From Curtobacterium sp. UNCCL20 (lineage in GTDB: Bacteria > Actinomycetota > Actinomycetes > Actinomycetales > Microbacteriaceae): a DNA stretch of 64,000 nucleotides. Each line of letters starts with the position of its first letter. Positions within the stretch are counted from its first letter, which is position 1. The notes beneath the pieces were generated by a model. The model searched no databases, was not told the origin of the DNA, and was given only the letters and a program-made list of their open reading frames with translations. Position numbers and translations under genes: made by a program. The stretch covers positions 483,598-547,597 of the forward strand of contig NZ_FNKG01000003.1 in the NCBI RefSeq assembly GCF_900101675.1. Reading direction: 5' to 3'. Below, piece after piece: positions 53,295 to 61,676 of the stretch.

Positions 53295-54137
53295 ATGGAC
53301 GAACGGTGGACGACGGTCACGCTGGCGGCTGACGCAGCACGACCGCACGAGGAAGCGATGCAGTGGGTCGCGGCCCGCACCGGAGCGGGCATCGAGCGGA
53401 TCCGGGTCATCGGCGTCGACCCGGCCATCGAGGCCCGCGTCGGCAAGGACGGCAAGCGCGTCGTGGACGCCATCGCGGACTCGGCCCGGGCGGCCCTGCC
53501 GGACGCGACCGTCGAGGTCCGCCGGCACGCCGGTCCGTTCGCGACGGCGCTCGTGGAGGAGTCCGACGACGGCGACCTGCTCGTCATCGGGACCTTCCGG
53601 AGCCGCCGCGGCTCGACCGCGGGCGGCGATCCGGCGCGCATCGCCGCGCGTGCGGCGGTGCCGACGGTGATCGTGCCGGAGGGACCGCACCCGATCGAGG
53701 GCGACGTCGTCCTGGCGGTCGAGGAGCCGATCGACGAACGCGCGGTCTCGATCGCCTGCGAGGAAGCACACCGGCTGCACCGCCGGGTGACGCTGCTGCG
53801 GGCGTGGGAGATGCCGGTGTGGACCCGGACCGGGCTGACCGACTTCGCCGAGGACCCGCTGCGGTGGCGGACGAGCAACGCCGAACTGCTGCAGCGCGTC
53901 ACGGCGGAGCTCAGCGCCCGGCACCCGGACGTCCGGTTCCACCCGCTGCTCGTCGAGGGGCACCCGGGGCACGCGATCGCCTCGCACACGCGGCGGGCCT
54001 CCCTCGTGGTGCTCGGCCGCGGGCACGTCCGGGCACTGTCCGGGTCGGTGCTCCACGACGTCCTGCGGGAGACGGTCTCACCGGTGTGCGTCGTGCCGCC
54101 GGCCGCGCACAGCGATCCCGTCGAGGTCAGCGCCTGA
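53295..54137 (+). CDS. Universal stress protein, two tandem Usp domains
   Basis: 280 residues forming two Usp folds (about 5-138 and 142-272). Domain 1 ends LLVIGTFRSRRGST ... AAVPTVIVPEG; domain 2 carries LVVLGRGHVRALSGSVLHDV, matching the G-x2-G-x9-G(S/T) nucleotide loop, and ends SPVCVVPPA. ATP binding is more likely in domain 2. ATG at 53295 has GAGGAGGT eight bases upstream; an earlier in-frame start is less likely. Stands alone in the same direction as the hydrolase. Confidence 0.9.
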   Translation: MDERWTTVTLAADAARPHEEAMQWVAARTGAGIERIRVIGVDPAIEARVGKDGKRVVDAIADSARAALPDATVEVRRHAGPFATALVEESDDGDLLVIGTFRSRRGSTAGGDPARIAARAAVPTVIVPEGPHPIEGDVVLAVEEPIDERAVSIACEEAHRLHRRVTLLRAWEMPVWTRTGLTDFAEDPLRWRTSNAELLQRVTAELSARHPDVRFHPLLVEGHPGHAIASHTRRASLVVLGRGHVRALSGSVLHDVLRETVSPVCVVPPAAHSDPVEVSA

Positions 54138-54234
54138 GCGATCGCGTGTCGACGGGGCGATCGATCGCCGGGCGGCGCACCGAGGGGACGATCGATCGAC
54201 GGGACGGCGCACCGCCGGGTCGGCGGTCGTCCGC

Positions 54235-55290
54235 TCAGCCGGCGAGGTCGCGGGTCGCCGCCGCCACCCGCTTGGTGAGGTAGGCCACGCCCCGCGTGTT
54301 CGGGTGCAGTGCGCCCGGTTCGAGGTCGATGCGCCGCAGGTCTCCGGTGCCGTCGAGCGAGACACCGGACACGTACGGCTTCCCGGTCGCACACGCCGAG
54401 TGCGCCTGGGTGCTCGAGAACACGTCGACGAAGCGGACCCCGGCTGCCCGGGCGGCGGCCTTCGACACGTCGTCGAGGTCCTGCTGGACGCCGTGCAGGT
54501 AGCGGACGTCGGTGTTCGTGAACGGGTACGAGTTCGACGGGAACGACCCGGTCAGGGTGCCGAGGTCGAGCGCCGACCGGAAGCACCCGCCCTTCGGGGT
54601 GTGATCGGCGTCGGGGAAGATCGCCGGGTAGCCGAGGAAGACGATCACCGCGTTCGGTGCGGCGGCCTTCACCTGCGCCAGGGTGTCGGCGATCCCGAGC
54701 GCCACGCGGGACGCGATCTTCGCGCCGAGCTGGTCGACCCCGTCGGACACGAGGGTGCTGCGGCACGACGGGGCGTCACGGCCGGAGAACACCGGCCCCT
54801 TCGCGGACAGCGCGAGGCAGGACGCCGCGGTGCCGAACAGGTCGGCGTCGTTCCCGCCGATGGTCAGCGTCACGAGGCGGGTGCGGTCGGACAGGGAACG
54901 GATCTGCGGGGGGACACCCTTGAACTGGAAGCCCGAGGTGACGTCCTTGCTCGTCGCACCGCCGCACGTGACGTCGGTCAGGGCGAGCCCGAACCGCGCG
55001 GCGATCCGGTGCGGGTAGTCCTGGCCGGACTGCCCGCAGGCGCTGGTCGGCAGCCGTGTCGGATCGGAGAGGCCGTAGCCGGCGGAGTACGAGTCACCGA
55101 GGGCGACGTACTCGCTGCCCACCGGGATGTCCGCGAGGGTCTCCTCCGGGTCACTCGTCGAGGGGTACGGCGCGGGCACCGGCCACATCGGTGCGGCGTC
55201 GGCGGCGGACGGCCCGGTGACGAGCGTGCCCGCGAGCACGGCGGACACCGCCACCACGGCGAGCAGCGTCGAGCGGACGGAGCGGAGCAG
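54235..55290 (-). CDS. Secreted SGNH/GDSL hydrolase, apparent CTG start
   Basis: 351 residues. Signal peptide (LLRSVRSTLLAVVAVSAVLA ... SAADA), then ALGDSYSAGYG (nucleophile Ser), CGGATSKDV, TIGGNDADLF and HPNTRGVAYL (catalytic His), with several Cys that may form disulfides, as in Streptomyces-type secreted lipases. No ATG, GTG or TTG lies in frame near the signal peptide. A CTG at 55290 has GGAGG six bases upstream, and TAGCCT (55326-55331) makes a -10 box about 30 bases before it, so translation probably starts there. The ribosome site is inside a GGCCTCCAGG repeat copy. Confidence 0.82.
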   Translation of the reverse strand: MLRSVRSTLLAVVAVSAVLAGTLVTGPSAADAAPMWPVPAPYPSTSDPEETLADIPVGSEYVALGDSYSAGYGLSDPTRLPTSACGQSGQDYPHRIAARFGLALTDVTCGGATSKDVTSGFQFKGVPPQIRSLSDRTRLVTLTIGGNDADLFGTAASCLALSAKGPVFSGRDAPSCRSTLVSDGVDQLGAKIASRVALGIADTLAQVKAAAPNAVIVFLGYPAIFPDADHTPKGGCFRSALDLGTLTGSFPSNSYPFTNTDVRYLHGVQQDLDDVSKAAARAAGVRFVDVFSSTQAHSACATGKPYVSGVSLDGTGDLRRIDLEPGALHPNTRGVAYLTKRVAAATRDLAG

Positions 55291-55387
55291 GTTCGGCCTC
55301 CAGGGACGGGTCGGTCGGACGGACCAGGCTAACGCGTCCGGCCGGGCGCCAGGTGCGCACCGGCCGGAGGCCCGCCACGTCGGTCCG

Positions 55388-55744
55388 TCAGCGGCGACCC
55401 AGGCGGCGCTCTCCCCCGCTGCCCGTCGTGTACTGCAGGCCGTAGTGCTGGAACAGCTCGGGTTCGAGCGAGGCGTCGAGCTCTCCGTCGCTCGCGATCG
55501 TCGGGGCGGCCTTGACGAGCTTCTTCGGGTACGCCACACGCAGGTGCTTCGGGGCGACGAGCGCGCCCGCGAGGGGGACGAACAAGAGCTTCTGGAAGCC
55601 CATCACACCGGTCGTCACCGCACCGAACGCCGGCTCCGAGGTCGCCGTGTCGTAGTAGATGCTCTCGAGCGTGCCGACCTTGTCGTCGGACTCGTCGACG
55701 ACCGGCAGGCCGATCCAGTCCCGGATGTTCGCGGCTTCGAACAC
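55388..55744 (-). CDS. PRC-barrel domain protein
   Basis: 118 residues. FEAANIRDWIGLPVVDESDD and TLESIYYDTATSEPAFGAV match the PRC-barrel fold, followed by LLFVPLAGALVAPKHLRVAY. Such proteins often bind partners in RNA or stress contexts. Start GTG at 55744 with GAGGAGG upstream. Located between the secreted hydrolase and the glycosyltransferase on the same strand. Function unknown. Confidence 0.85.
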   Translation of the reverse strand: MFEAANIRDWIGLPVVDESDDKVGTLESIYYDTATSEPAFGAVTTGVMGFQKLLFVPLAGALVAPKHLRVAYPKKLVKAAPTIASDGELDASLEPELFQHYGLQYTTGSGGERRLGRR

Positions 55745-55817
55745 GTGTGCCTCCTCGTGCGGGCCCGGTGCGTCCGGGTCGCGCACCGACGACGCTACCG
55801 GGAGCAGGGGTCGTCGG

Positions 55818-56834
55818 TCACAGCGCGGCGGCGCCCGGCACGCCCGCGACGGATGACGACGGGCTGCCGGTGCCGACCCCGAGTCCGTCGACGGCGGCGA
55901 GCACGTCCTCCGGGCCGATCGCCAGCAGCGCCGGGTCCGGGTCCTCGGCGAAGACGTCCCCCCGCCGCACCGACGCGTCGGTGAGGACGACGTGCGGACC
56001 GGACGCGGGCGGTCCCCACGCCTCCGGCGGCGCCGGACCGAACACGACGACCGACGGGATGCCGTAGGCCGAGGCGAGGTGCGCCGCACCGGTGTCCACC
56101 GTGACGACGAGTCGGGCGGCGGCGATGACGCCCGCGAAGGCCTGCAGGTCCAGCGCACCCGCGAGGACCGCCTCCGGCGGCAGCCCGGCGGCCTGCGCGA
56201 CCGCACCGGCGCGCACGACGTCGTCCACGCCTCCCGTCAGGACCACGTCCAGACCGCGCTCCCGCAGCCCGCGCACCACCTCGGCGAAGCGATCCGTCGG
56301 CCAGTGCCGCGCACCGTGGAAGGCACCGACGTGCACGACCGCGGCGCCCTCGACGGCGGGTGCTCCCGCGGGCCGGGCGATGCCGACGTCGTCCGGGTCC
56401 GCGGGGATGCCGTGCCAGTCGAGCAGCCGCGCCCAGCGCTCGCGTTCGTGCACGTCGTCGGGCCACGGCGGGCCGGGGAAGTCGTGCGACGGATCCGAGT
56501 GGCCGATGACCCGTCGGGCGCCCAGTGCGGCCACGAGGTCCGACGACTCGGGCCCGGCGCCGTGCAGGTTCACCGCGACGTCGACCGCGCCCGCGGGAGC
56601 AGCGATCGCGTGGTCGAGGCCGTGCTGCGCGAGGTGCACGTCGACGTCCGTGACCAGCTCCACCACCGGCGCCAGCCACGCCGTCGTCGCCAGCGTGATC
56701 CGGTGGTCCGGGAACGCGCGGCGGAGGGCGTGCAGGGCGGGGACGGCGACGAGCAGGTCGCCGAGCTTGATGGCACGGAGCACGAGCAGGTCGGGGCGCC
56801 CGTCGGAGGGCGGCAGGGTGTCGACAGCGGTCAC
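55818..56834 (-). CDS. Glycosyltransferase family 9 (heptosyltransferase-like)
   Basis: 338 residues of the GT-B fold GT9 family. LLVLRAIKLGDLLVAVPALH at the N-terminus (glycine-rich acceptor loop), VVHVGAFHGARHWPTDRFAE in the middle and TVDTGAAHLASAYGIPSVVV near the C-terminus are the hallmark segments, where D-T-G-A-A-H contacts the nucleotide-heptose donor. Start GTG at 56834 lies seven bases after TACCGT (minus strand), leaderless in style. Divergent from gmhB and the rest of the heptose cluster, of which it is probably part. Confidence 0.88.
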   Translation of the reverse strand: MTAVDTLPPSDGRPDLLVLRAIKLGDLLVAVPALHALRRAFPDHRITLATTAWLAPVVELVTDVDVHLAQHGLDHAIAAPAGAVDVAVNLHGAGPESSDLVAALGARRVIGHSDPSHDFPGPPWPDDVHERERWARLLDWHGIPADPDDVGIARPAGAPAVEGAAVVHVGAFHGARHWPTDRFAEVVRGLRERGLDVVLTGGVDDVVRAGAVAQAAGLPPEAVLAGALDLQAFAGVIAAARLVVTVDTGAAHLASAYGIPSVVVFGPAPPEAWGPPASGPHVVLTDASVRRGDVFAEDPDPALLAIGPEDVLAAVDGLGVGTGSPSSSVAGVPGAAAL

Positions 56835-56914
56835 GGTCTGGACGGTAGACGTCGACGCCCGTCCGGCCGTCGAGGGACGCGCTCCCCGGCTGTTCCTGTG
56901 GCGGTCCTCGGCTC

Positions 56915-56933
56915 CTCCCCGGTAGTCGGGGAG
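56915..56933 (+). promoter_or_regulatory. Ribosome-site-masking hairpin before gmhB
   Basis: CTCCCCG (56915-56921) pairs with CGGGGAG (56927-56933) around GTAGT. The right arm is the only ribosome-binding site of gmhB, whose ATG follows at 56935. If folded, the stem would block translation entry to the first gene of the cluster. Confidence 0.55.
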
Positions 56934-56934
56934 C

Positions 56935-57486
56935 ATGGCCCTCGCTCCCGACCGCACCGTGCGCGGTCTCCTCTTCGACCGCGACGACACCCTGGTGATC
57001 GACGTGCCGTACAACGCCGACCCGCACAAGGTCGTGCCCGTGCCCGGCGCCCACCGAGCGGTCGAGCGCGCCCGGGCTGCCGGGCTGCGCCTCGGGGTCG
57101 TCACGAACCAGTCGGTCATCGCGAGGGGCATGGCGACCCGCGAGGAGGTCGACGCGACGAACGCCCGCGTCGACGAACTCGTGGGACCGTTCGACGTCTG
57201 GTGCGTCTGCCCGCACGACGCCGACGACGGGTGCGCCTGCCGGAAGCCGCGGCCGGGCCTCGTGCTCGAAGCGGCCGAGCGGCTCGGGATCGCGCCGGAG
57301 GAGCTCGTCGTCGTCGGGGACATCGGTGCCGACGTCGGGGCGGCGGCTGCTGCCGGTGCCCAGGGGATCCTCGTGCCGACGCCGCGGACCCGGCGGGAGG
57401 AGATCGACGACGTGCCGACGGTGGCCGCGTCGCTCGACGAGGCCGTGTCGCTGGTGCTCGAACACGCCGACGCGGTCCGGTCGTGA
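56935..57486 (+). CDS. gmhB: HAD-IIIA phosphatase, GmhB-like (heptose bisphosphatase)
   Basis: 183 residues. The HAD motif I reads LLFDRDDTLVIDV, with Asp in place of the usual Gly after the second Asp. Motif II is VVTNQS, and zinc ligands lie in CVCPHDADDGCACRKPRPG, followed by motif III with Lys and VVGDIGADVGAAAAAG (motif IV). This pattern fits D-glycero-D-manno-heptose 1,7-bisphosphate phosphatase. Overlaps the next GT9 gene by four bases (GTGA). First gene of the rightward heptose operon. Confidence 0.86.
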   Translation: MALAPDRTVRGLLFDRDDTLVIDVPYNADPHKVVPVPGAHRAVERARAAGLRLGVVTNQSVIARGMATREEVDATNARVDELVGPFDVWCVCPHDADDGCACRKPRPGLVLEAAERLGIAPEELVVVGDIGADVGAAAAAGAQGILVPTPRTRREEIDDVPTVAASLDEAVSLVLEHADAVRS

Positions 57487-58625
57487 GCGGAGCCGCGCAG
57501 CCGCGCGCTGCGGGCGCCGACAGCGCGCTGCCGCGCCGCCCACGCGTCCTCGTCGTCCGGCTCGACTCGTTCGGGGACGTCCTGGTCGCCGGGCCCGCCG
57601 TCCGGGCCGTGGCCGCCGGCGCCTCCCACGTCACGATGCTGTGCGGGCCGCAGGGCGCCCCCGCCGCCGACCTCCTGCCCGGGGTCGACCGCGTGCGGGT
57701 GTGGGCAGCACCGTGGGTGACCGAGACGGCCCGGCCGATCGACGACGCCCTGCTGGACGAGTTCCGTGCCCTGATCGCGGAGGAGCGTCCGGACGAAGCG
57801 GTCGTCCTCACCTCCTTCCACCAGTCCCCGCTGCCCGTCGCGCTGCTCCTCCGCCTCGCGGGTGTCCCCCGGGTCTCCGGCGCGAGCGTCGACCACCCCG
57901 GCTCGCTCCTGGACGTCCGGCTCCGCCCCGGCGAGGACCTCCCCGAGGAGATCCCCGAAGCGGAGCGTGCGCTGCGGATCGCCGAGGCTGCCGGGTTCCG
58001 GCTGCCGCCAGGGGATGCCGGGAGGCTCGTGGTGCGTCGCGACGCCGCCCCGCCCCCGGTGGTGGCCGGCCTGGGCAGGTACGTGGTCGTCCACCCCGGC
58101 GCGAGCGTTCCGGCACGGTCGTGGCCGGAGACACACCACCGAGCGCTGGTCGCGGAGTACGGCCGCCGCGGTGTCCCCGTGGTCGTCACGGGCTCCCCCG
58201 GTGAAGCGGCGCTGACCGCGGCGGTGGCGGGCGGCACCGGGATCGACCTGGGCGGACGGACCACGCCGGCGGAGCTCGCCGAGGTGCTCGCCGGTGCCGA
58301 GGTCGTCGTGGTCGGCAACACCGGGCCGGCGCACCTCGCCGCCGCCGTCGGGGCGTCGATCATCAGCCTGTTCTCCCCCGTGGTCCCCGCCGTGAAGTGG
58401 GCGCCGTACGCGCCGTCCGAGGACCTGCCCCCGCTCGTCGAACTGCTCGGTGACCAGGCGGCTCCGTGCCGTCTCAGCCGTGCCCGGGAGTGCCCGGTGC
58501 CGGGCCATCCGTGCCTGTCCGGAGTGCGCGTCGAGGACGTCCTGGAAGCGCACGAACGGCTGCTGGACCGCGCTTCGCGGATCACCCCGAGAAGTCTGCG
58601 GAGCACCCCAGAAGGTGCTGCGTAG
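57483..58625 (+). CDS. Glycosyltransferase family 9 (heptosyltransferase-like), second copy
   Basis: 380 residues. Starts GTG at 57483, overlapping gmhB. VLVVRLDSFGDVLVAGPAVR near residue 22, VVHPGASVPARSWPETHHRA about 200, and VVVGNTGPAHLAAAVGASII about 278 are the GT9 donor/acceptor signatures; the C-terminal CPVPGHPCLSGV with paired Cys is also seen in heptosyltransferases. It likely transfers heptose from an ADP-heptose donor to a growing glycan on the cytoplasmic side. Confidence 0.9.
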   Translation: MSGAAQPRAAGADSALPRRPRVLVVRLDSFGDVLVAGPAVRAVAAGASHVTMLCGPQGAPAADLLPGVDRVRVWAAPWVTETARPIDDALLDEFRALIAEERPDEAVVLTSFHQSPLPVALLLRLAGVPRVSGASVDHPGSLLDVRLRPGEDLPEEIPEAERALRIAEAAGFRLPPGDAGRLVVRRDAAPPPVVAGLGRYVVVHPGASVPARSWPETHHRALVAEYGRRGVPVVVTGSPGEAALTAAVAGGTGIDLGGRTTPAELAEVLAGAEVVVVGNTGPAHLAAAVGASIISLFSPVVPAVKWAPYAPSEDLPPLVELLGDQAAPCRLSRARECPVPGHPCLSGVRVEDVLEAHERLLDRASRITPRSLRSTPEGAA

Positions 58626-58687
58626 CGTGCGCCACTGCTTCTCCTCCTGCTTCTCCTGCTCCTGACCCATCGACCGAAAGGCACTGC

Positions 58688-59689
58688 ATGCGGATCCTCG
58701 TGTGGCACGTGCACGGCGGCTGGATGGACGCCTTCGTCCGCGGCCCGCACGAGTACCTCATCCCGACGACCCCGGCGCGCGACGCCTGGGGCCTCGGCCG
58801 TGGCGGGCGCGCCTGGCCGGACAGTGCGATCGAGATCGACCCGGCGGACGTCGCCGACGCCGAGGTCGACGTGGTGGTGCTCCAGCGCACCGAGGAGCTC
58901 GAGGAGGCCCGGCGGCTGCTGGGCGGCCGAGAGGTCCCGATGGTCTTCGTCGAGCACAACGCCCCGCGGGTCGACGTGCCGAACGGCCTGCACCCGTTCC
59001 GGGACCGCGACGACCTCGTGATCGCGCACGTGACGCACTGGAACGCGCTGATGTGGGACACCGGATCGACCCCGACCACCGTCGTCGAGCACGGCGTCGT
59101 CGACCCCGGCCCGCTGTACACCGGCTCGCTCGAACGGCTCGGCGTCGTCATCAACGAGCCCGTCCGCCGGAACCGCGTCGTCGGCACCGACCTGCTCCCC
59201 CGCTTCGCCGAGGTCGCCCCGGTCGACGTCTGGGGCATGGGCACCGACCGGCTGCCGGAGCTGGGCTTCGGCGACCGCGTGGTCCCGCTCGGCGACGTCC
59301 CCGCCGACCCGATGCACGCCGCCCTCGCCGAACGGCGGGCGTACGTGCACCCGAACCGCTGGACCTCCCTCGGCCTCTCGCTGATCGAGGCGATGCACAT
59401 GGCGATGCCGGTGCTCGTCCTGGCGACGACCGACGCGGTCCGCACGGTGCCGGACGGTGCCGGCGCGATCGCGACGGACGTCGAGGAGCTGGTCCGCGCC
59501 TCCAGGACACTGCTGGAGGACCCCGAGGAGGCGCGACGACGGGGTGCCGTCGCCCGGGAGGCCGCGCTCGCGCGGCACGCGCTCGGCCGGTTCACCGCCG
59601 ACTGGGACGACCTGCTCGACGACGCCGTCACGCGCGGTACGCGACGGAACCATGCGGCCGGAGCCGCGCTGGAAGGGAGTCTGCGATGA
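58688..59689 (+). CDS. Glycosyltransferase (GT-B fold, family uncertain)
   Basis: 333 residues. N-terminus [19 protein letters not shown] and C-terminal [20 protein letters not shown] with a Glu seven residues after the nucleotide-contacting segment indicate a GT-B enzyme of the GT1/GT4 type. [20 protein letters not shown] lies between. The ATG at 58688 is preceded by GAAAGG, 62 bases after the GT9 stop. Its stop overlaps the next gene by four bases. Donor and acceptor unknown. Confidence 0.82.
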   Translation: MRILVWHVHGGWMDAFVRGPHEYLIPTTPARDAWGLGRGGRAWPDSAIEIDPADVADAEVDVVVLQRTEELEEARRLLGGREVPMVFVEHNAPRVDVPNGLHPFRDRDDLVIAHVTHWNALMWDTGSTPTTVVEHGVVDPGPLYTGSLERLGVVINEPVRRNRVVGTDLLPRFAEVAPVDVWGMGTDRLPELGFGDRVVPLGDVPADPMHAALAERRAYVHPNRWTSLGLSLIEAMHMAMPVLVLATTDAVRTVPDGAGAIATDVEELVRASRTLLEDPEEARRRGAVAREAALARHALGRFTADWDDLLDDAVTRGTRRNHAAGAALEGSLR

Positions 59690-61053
59690 GGATCGCGATG
59701 GTGTCCGAGCACGCGAGCCCGCTCGCCGTGCTCGGCGGAGTGGACGCCGGTGGACAGAACGTCCACGTGGCCGAGCTGTCCGGCGCCCTGGCCGACCGCG
59801 GCCACCGGGTCACCGTCTACACGCGCCGCGACGACCAGAGCCAGCCCGTGCGGGTCCTGCTCCGGCCCGGCGTCGAGGTCGTGCACGTCGACGCCGGCCC
59901 GGCTCGCCCGGTGCCGAAGGACGACCTGTTCCCCTACATGGGGACCTTCGCCTCGGTGCTCGCCGCCGAGTGGTTCATCGACCGGCCCGACGTCGTGCAC
60001 GCCCACTTCTGGATGTCCGGGCACGCCGCCCTCGACGCCGTCGCCCAGGTGCAGGCCCGCACCGGCGGCGTCCGGATCCCGGTCGTGCAGACCTTCCACG
60101 CGCTCGGCGTCGTGAAGCGCCGCCACCAGGGCGCCGCGGACACCAGCCCCGCCGAACGCGAGTGGGTCGAACCCGCGGTCGGGCGGAGCGTCGACCAGGT
60201 CGTCGCGACGTGCTCCGACGAGGCGTTCGAGCTGAAGGCCCTCGGTGTGCCGCTGCACCGCATCTCCGTGGTGCCGTGCGGTGTCGACACGTCGCTGTTC
60301 CAGCCCGCGGGCCAGGACTCGTCCGGTGCGGACCGTCCGGTCGAGGAGCGCGGGCGCACGTCCCGCATCCTGACCGCGTCGCGCCTCGTGCGCCGCAAGG
60401 GCGTCGGGACGACCATCGCCGCGCTGGCCGCCCTCGTCGAGGAGGGCCGTGACGTCGAGCTCGTCGTCGTGGGCGGTGCCGGAGTCGCCGGTGCCGACCT
60501 GGCGGACGACCCGGAGTACCAGCGGCTCGACGCCTTGGCCCGGTCGCTGGGCGTCCGTGACCACGTGACCTTCCGCGGGCAGCTCGGCCAGCACGACATG
60601 CCGGCCGTGTACCGCAGCGCCGACGTCGTCGTGTGCGCCCCCTGGTACGAGCCGTTCGGCATCGTCCCGCTCGAGGCGATGGCCTGTGGGCGACCCGTCG
60701 TGGCCTCGAGCGTCGGTGGACTCATCGACACCGTCGTGGAGGACGCCACCGGGCTGCACGTCACACCCCGCGACGAGCAGGCCGTGGCCGCCGCGGTCGC
60801 CGCGCTGCTCGACGACCCGGAGCGGCGGGAGGCCCTCGGGCGTGCCGGTCGGAAGCGTGCCGAGACCCGGTACACGTGGCAGAAGGTCGCCGCGGACAGC
60901 GAGCGCGTGTACGAGCGGCTGATCGCCGGAGCGACCGGTGCGACGGCCGTGGCCGGTGTGGGCGGCGTCGCCGCGGGTTCCGCCACGGGCACGACGGCGC
61001 GGGCCGGACGCAGAACCCGCACGACCCACACCACCGAGAGGACCGCACGATGA
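59686..61053 (+). CDS. Glycosyltransferase family 4
   Basis: 455 residues. N-terminal [20 protein letters not shown] matches the MshA/sucrose-phosphate-synthase type loop; [15 protein letters not shown], then [29 protein letters not shown] and the donor-site [20 protein letters not shown] with the paired Glu residues (EX7E) are all present. A Gly/Ala/Thr-rich tail of about 40 residues follows. It overlaps the previous gene (ATGA) and gmhA. Probably builds the core onto which heptose is added, or vice versa. Confidence 0.9.
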   Translation: MRIAMVSEHASPLAVLGGVDAGGQNVHVAELSGALADRGHRVTVYTRRDDQSQPVRVLLRPGVEVVHVDAGPARPVPKDDLFPYMGTFASVLAAEWFIDRPDVVHAHFWMSGHAALDAVAQVQARTGGVRIPVVQTFHALGVVKRRHQGAADTSPAEREWVEPAVGRSVDQVVATCSDEAFELKALGVPLHRISVVPCGVDTSLFQPAGQDSSGADRPVEERGRTSRILTASRLVRRKGVGTTIAALAALVEEGRDVELVVVGGAGVAGADLADDPEYQRLDALARSLGVRDHVTFRGQLGQHDMPAVYRSADVVVCAPWYEPFGIVPLEAMACGRPVVASSVGGLIDTVVEDATGLHVTPRDEQAVAAAVAALLDDPERREALGRAGRKRAETRYTWQKVAADSERVYERLIAGATGATAVAGVGGVAAGSATGTTARAGRRTRTTHTTERTAR

Positions 61054-61676
61054 CCATCGAGCAGCAGACCGGCACCATCGGCGAACAGACCACCTCGGAC
61101 AGCGCACGGGTGGTGCTCGACCACGTCGCGGCCTCCGTCCCGGTGATCGCGTCCCTCGTGGACCACAAGGACCACATCGGCGACTGGGCGGACGACATCG
61201 CCGCTCGGCTCGTCGCCGGACGTCGCCTGCTGGCAGCGGGCAACGGCGGGTCGGCCGCGGAGGCGCAGCACCTCACCTCGGAGCTCACCGGCCGCTTCGA
61301 CGGGGACCGCCCGGCGTACTCGGCGATCTCGCTGCACGCCGAGTCCTCCGCCGTCACCGCGATCGGGAACGACTACGGCTACGAGGAGGTGTTCGCCCGG
61401 CAGGTGTCGGCGCATGCCCGCGCCGGGGACGTCGTGGTCCTCCTCAGCACGAGCGGGAAGAGCCCGAACCTGCTCCGCGCCGCCCAGGCCGCGCAGGCCG
61501 TCGGTGCCCGGACGCTCGCGATGACCGGACCACGGCCGAACCCGCTCGCCGAGGCGGTCGACGACGCGATCTGCATCGAGGGGCCCTCCGCGAACGTGCA
61601 GGAAGCCCAGCTCGTGCTGGTGCACGCCCTCTGCCGTGCGATGGAGCCGGCACTCCGTCGCGGGGGTCGTCGGTGA
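61050..61676 (+). CDS. gmhA: Sedoheptulose 7-phosphate isomerase GmhA
   Basis: 208 residues, one SIS domain. [20 protein letters not shown] (about 60), [56 protein letters not shown] and the C-terminal [12 protein letters not shown] match GmhA, which converts sedoheptulose 7-phosphate to heptose 7-phosphate. Overlaps the GT4 stop and the hldE start by four bases each, implying coupled translation. Confidence 0.92.
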   Translation: MTIEQQTGTIGEQTTSDSARVVLDHVAASVPVIASLVDHKDHIGDWADDIAARLVAGRRLLAAGNGGSAAEAQHLTSELTGRFDGDRPAYSAISLHAESSAVTAIGNDYGYEEVFARQVSAHARAGDVVVLLSTSGKSPNLLRAAQAAQAVGARTLAMTGPRPNPLAEAVDDAICIEGPSANVQEAQLVLVHALCRAMEPALRRGGRR

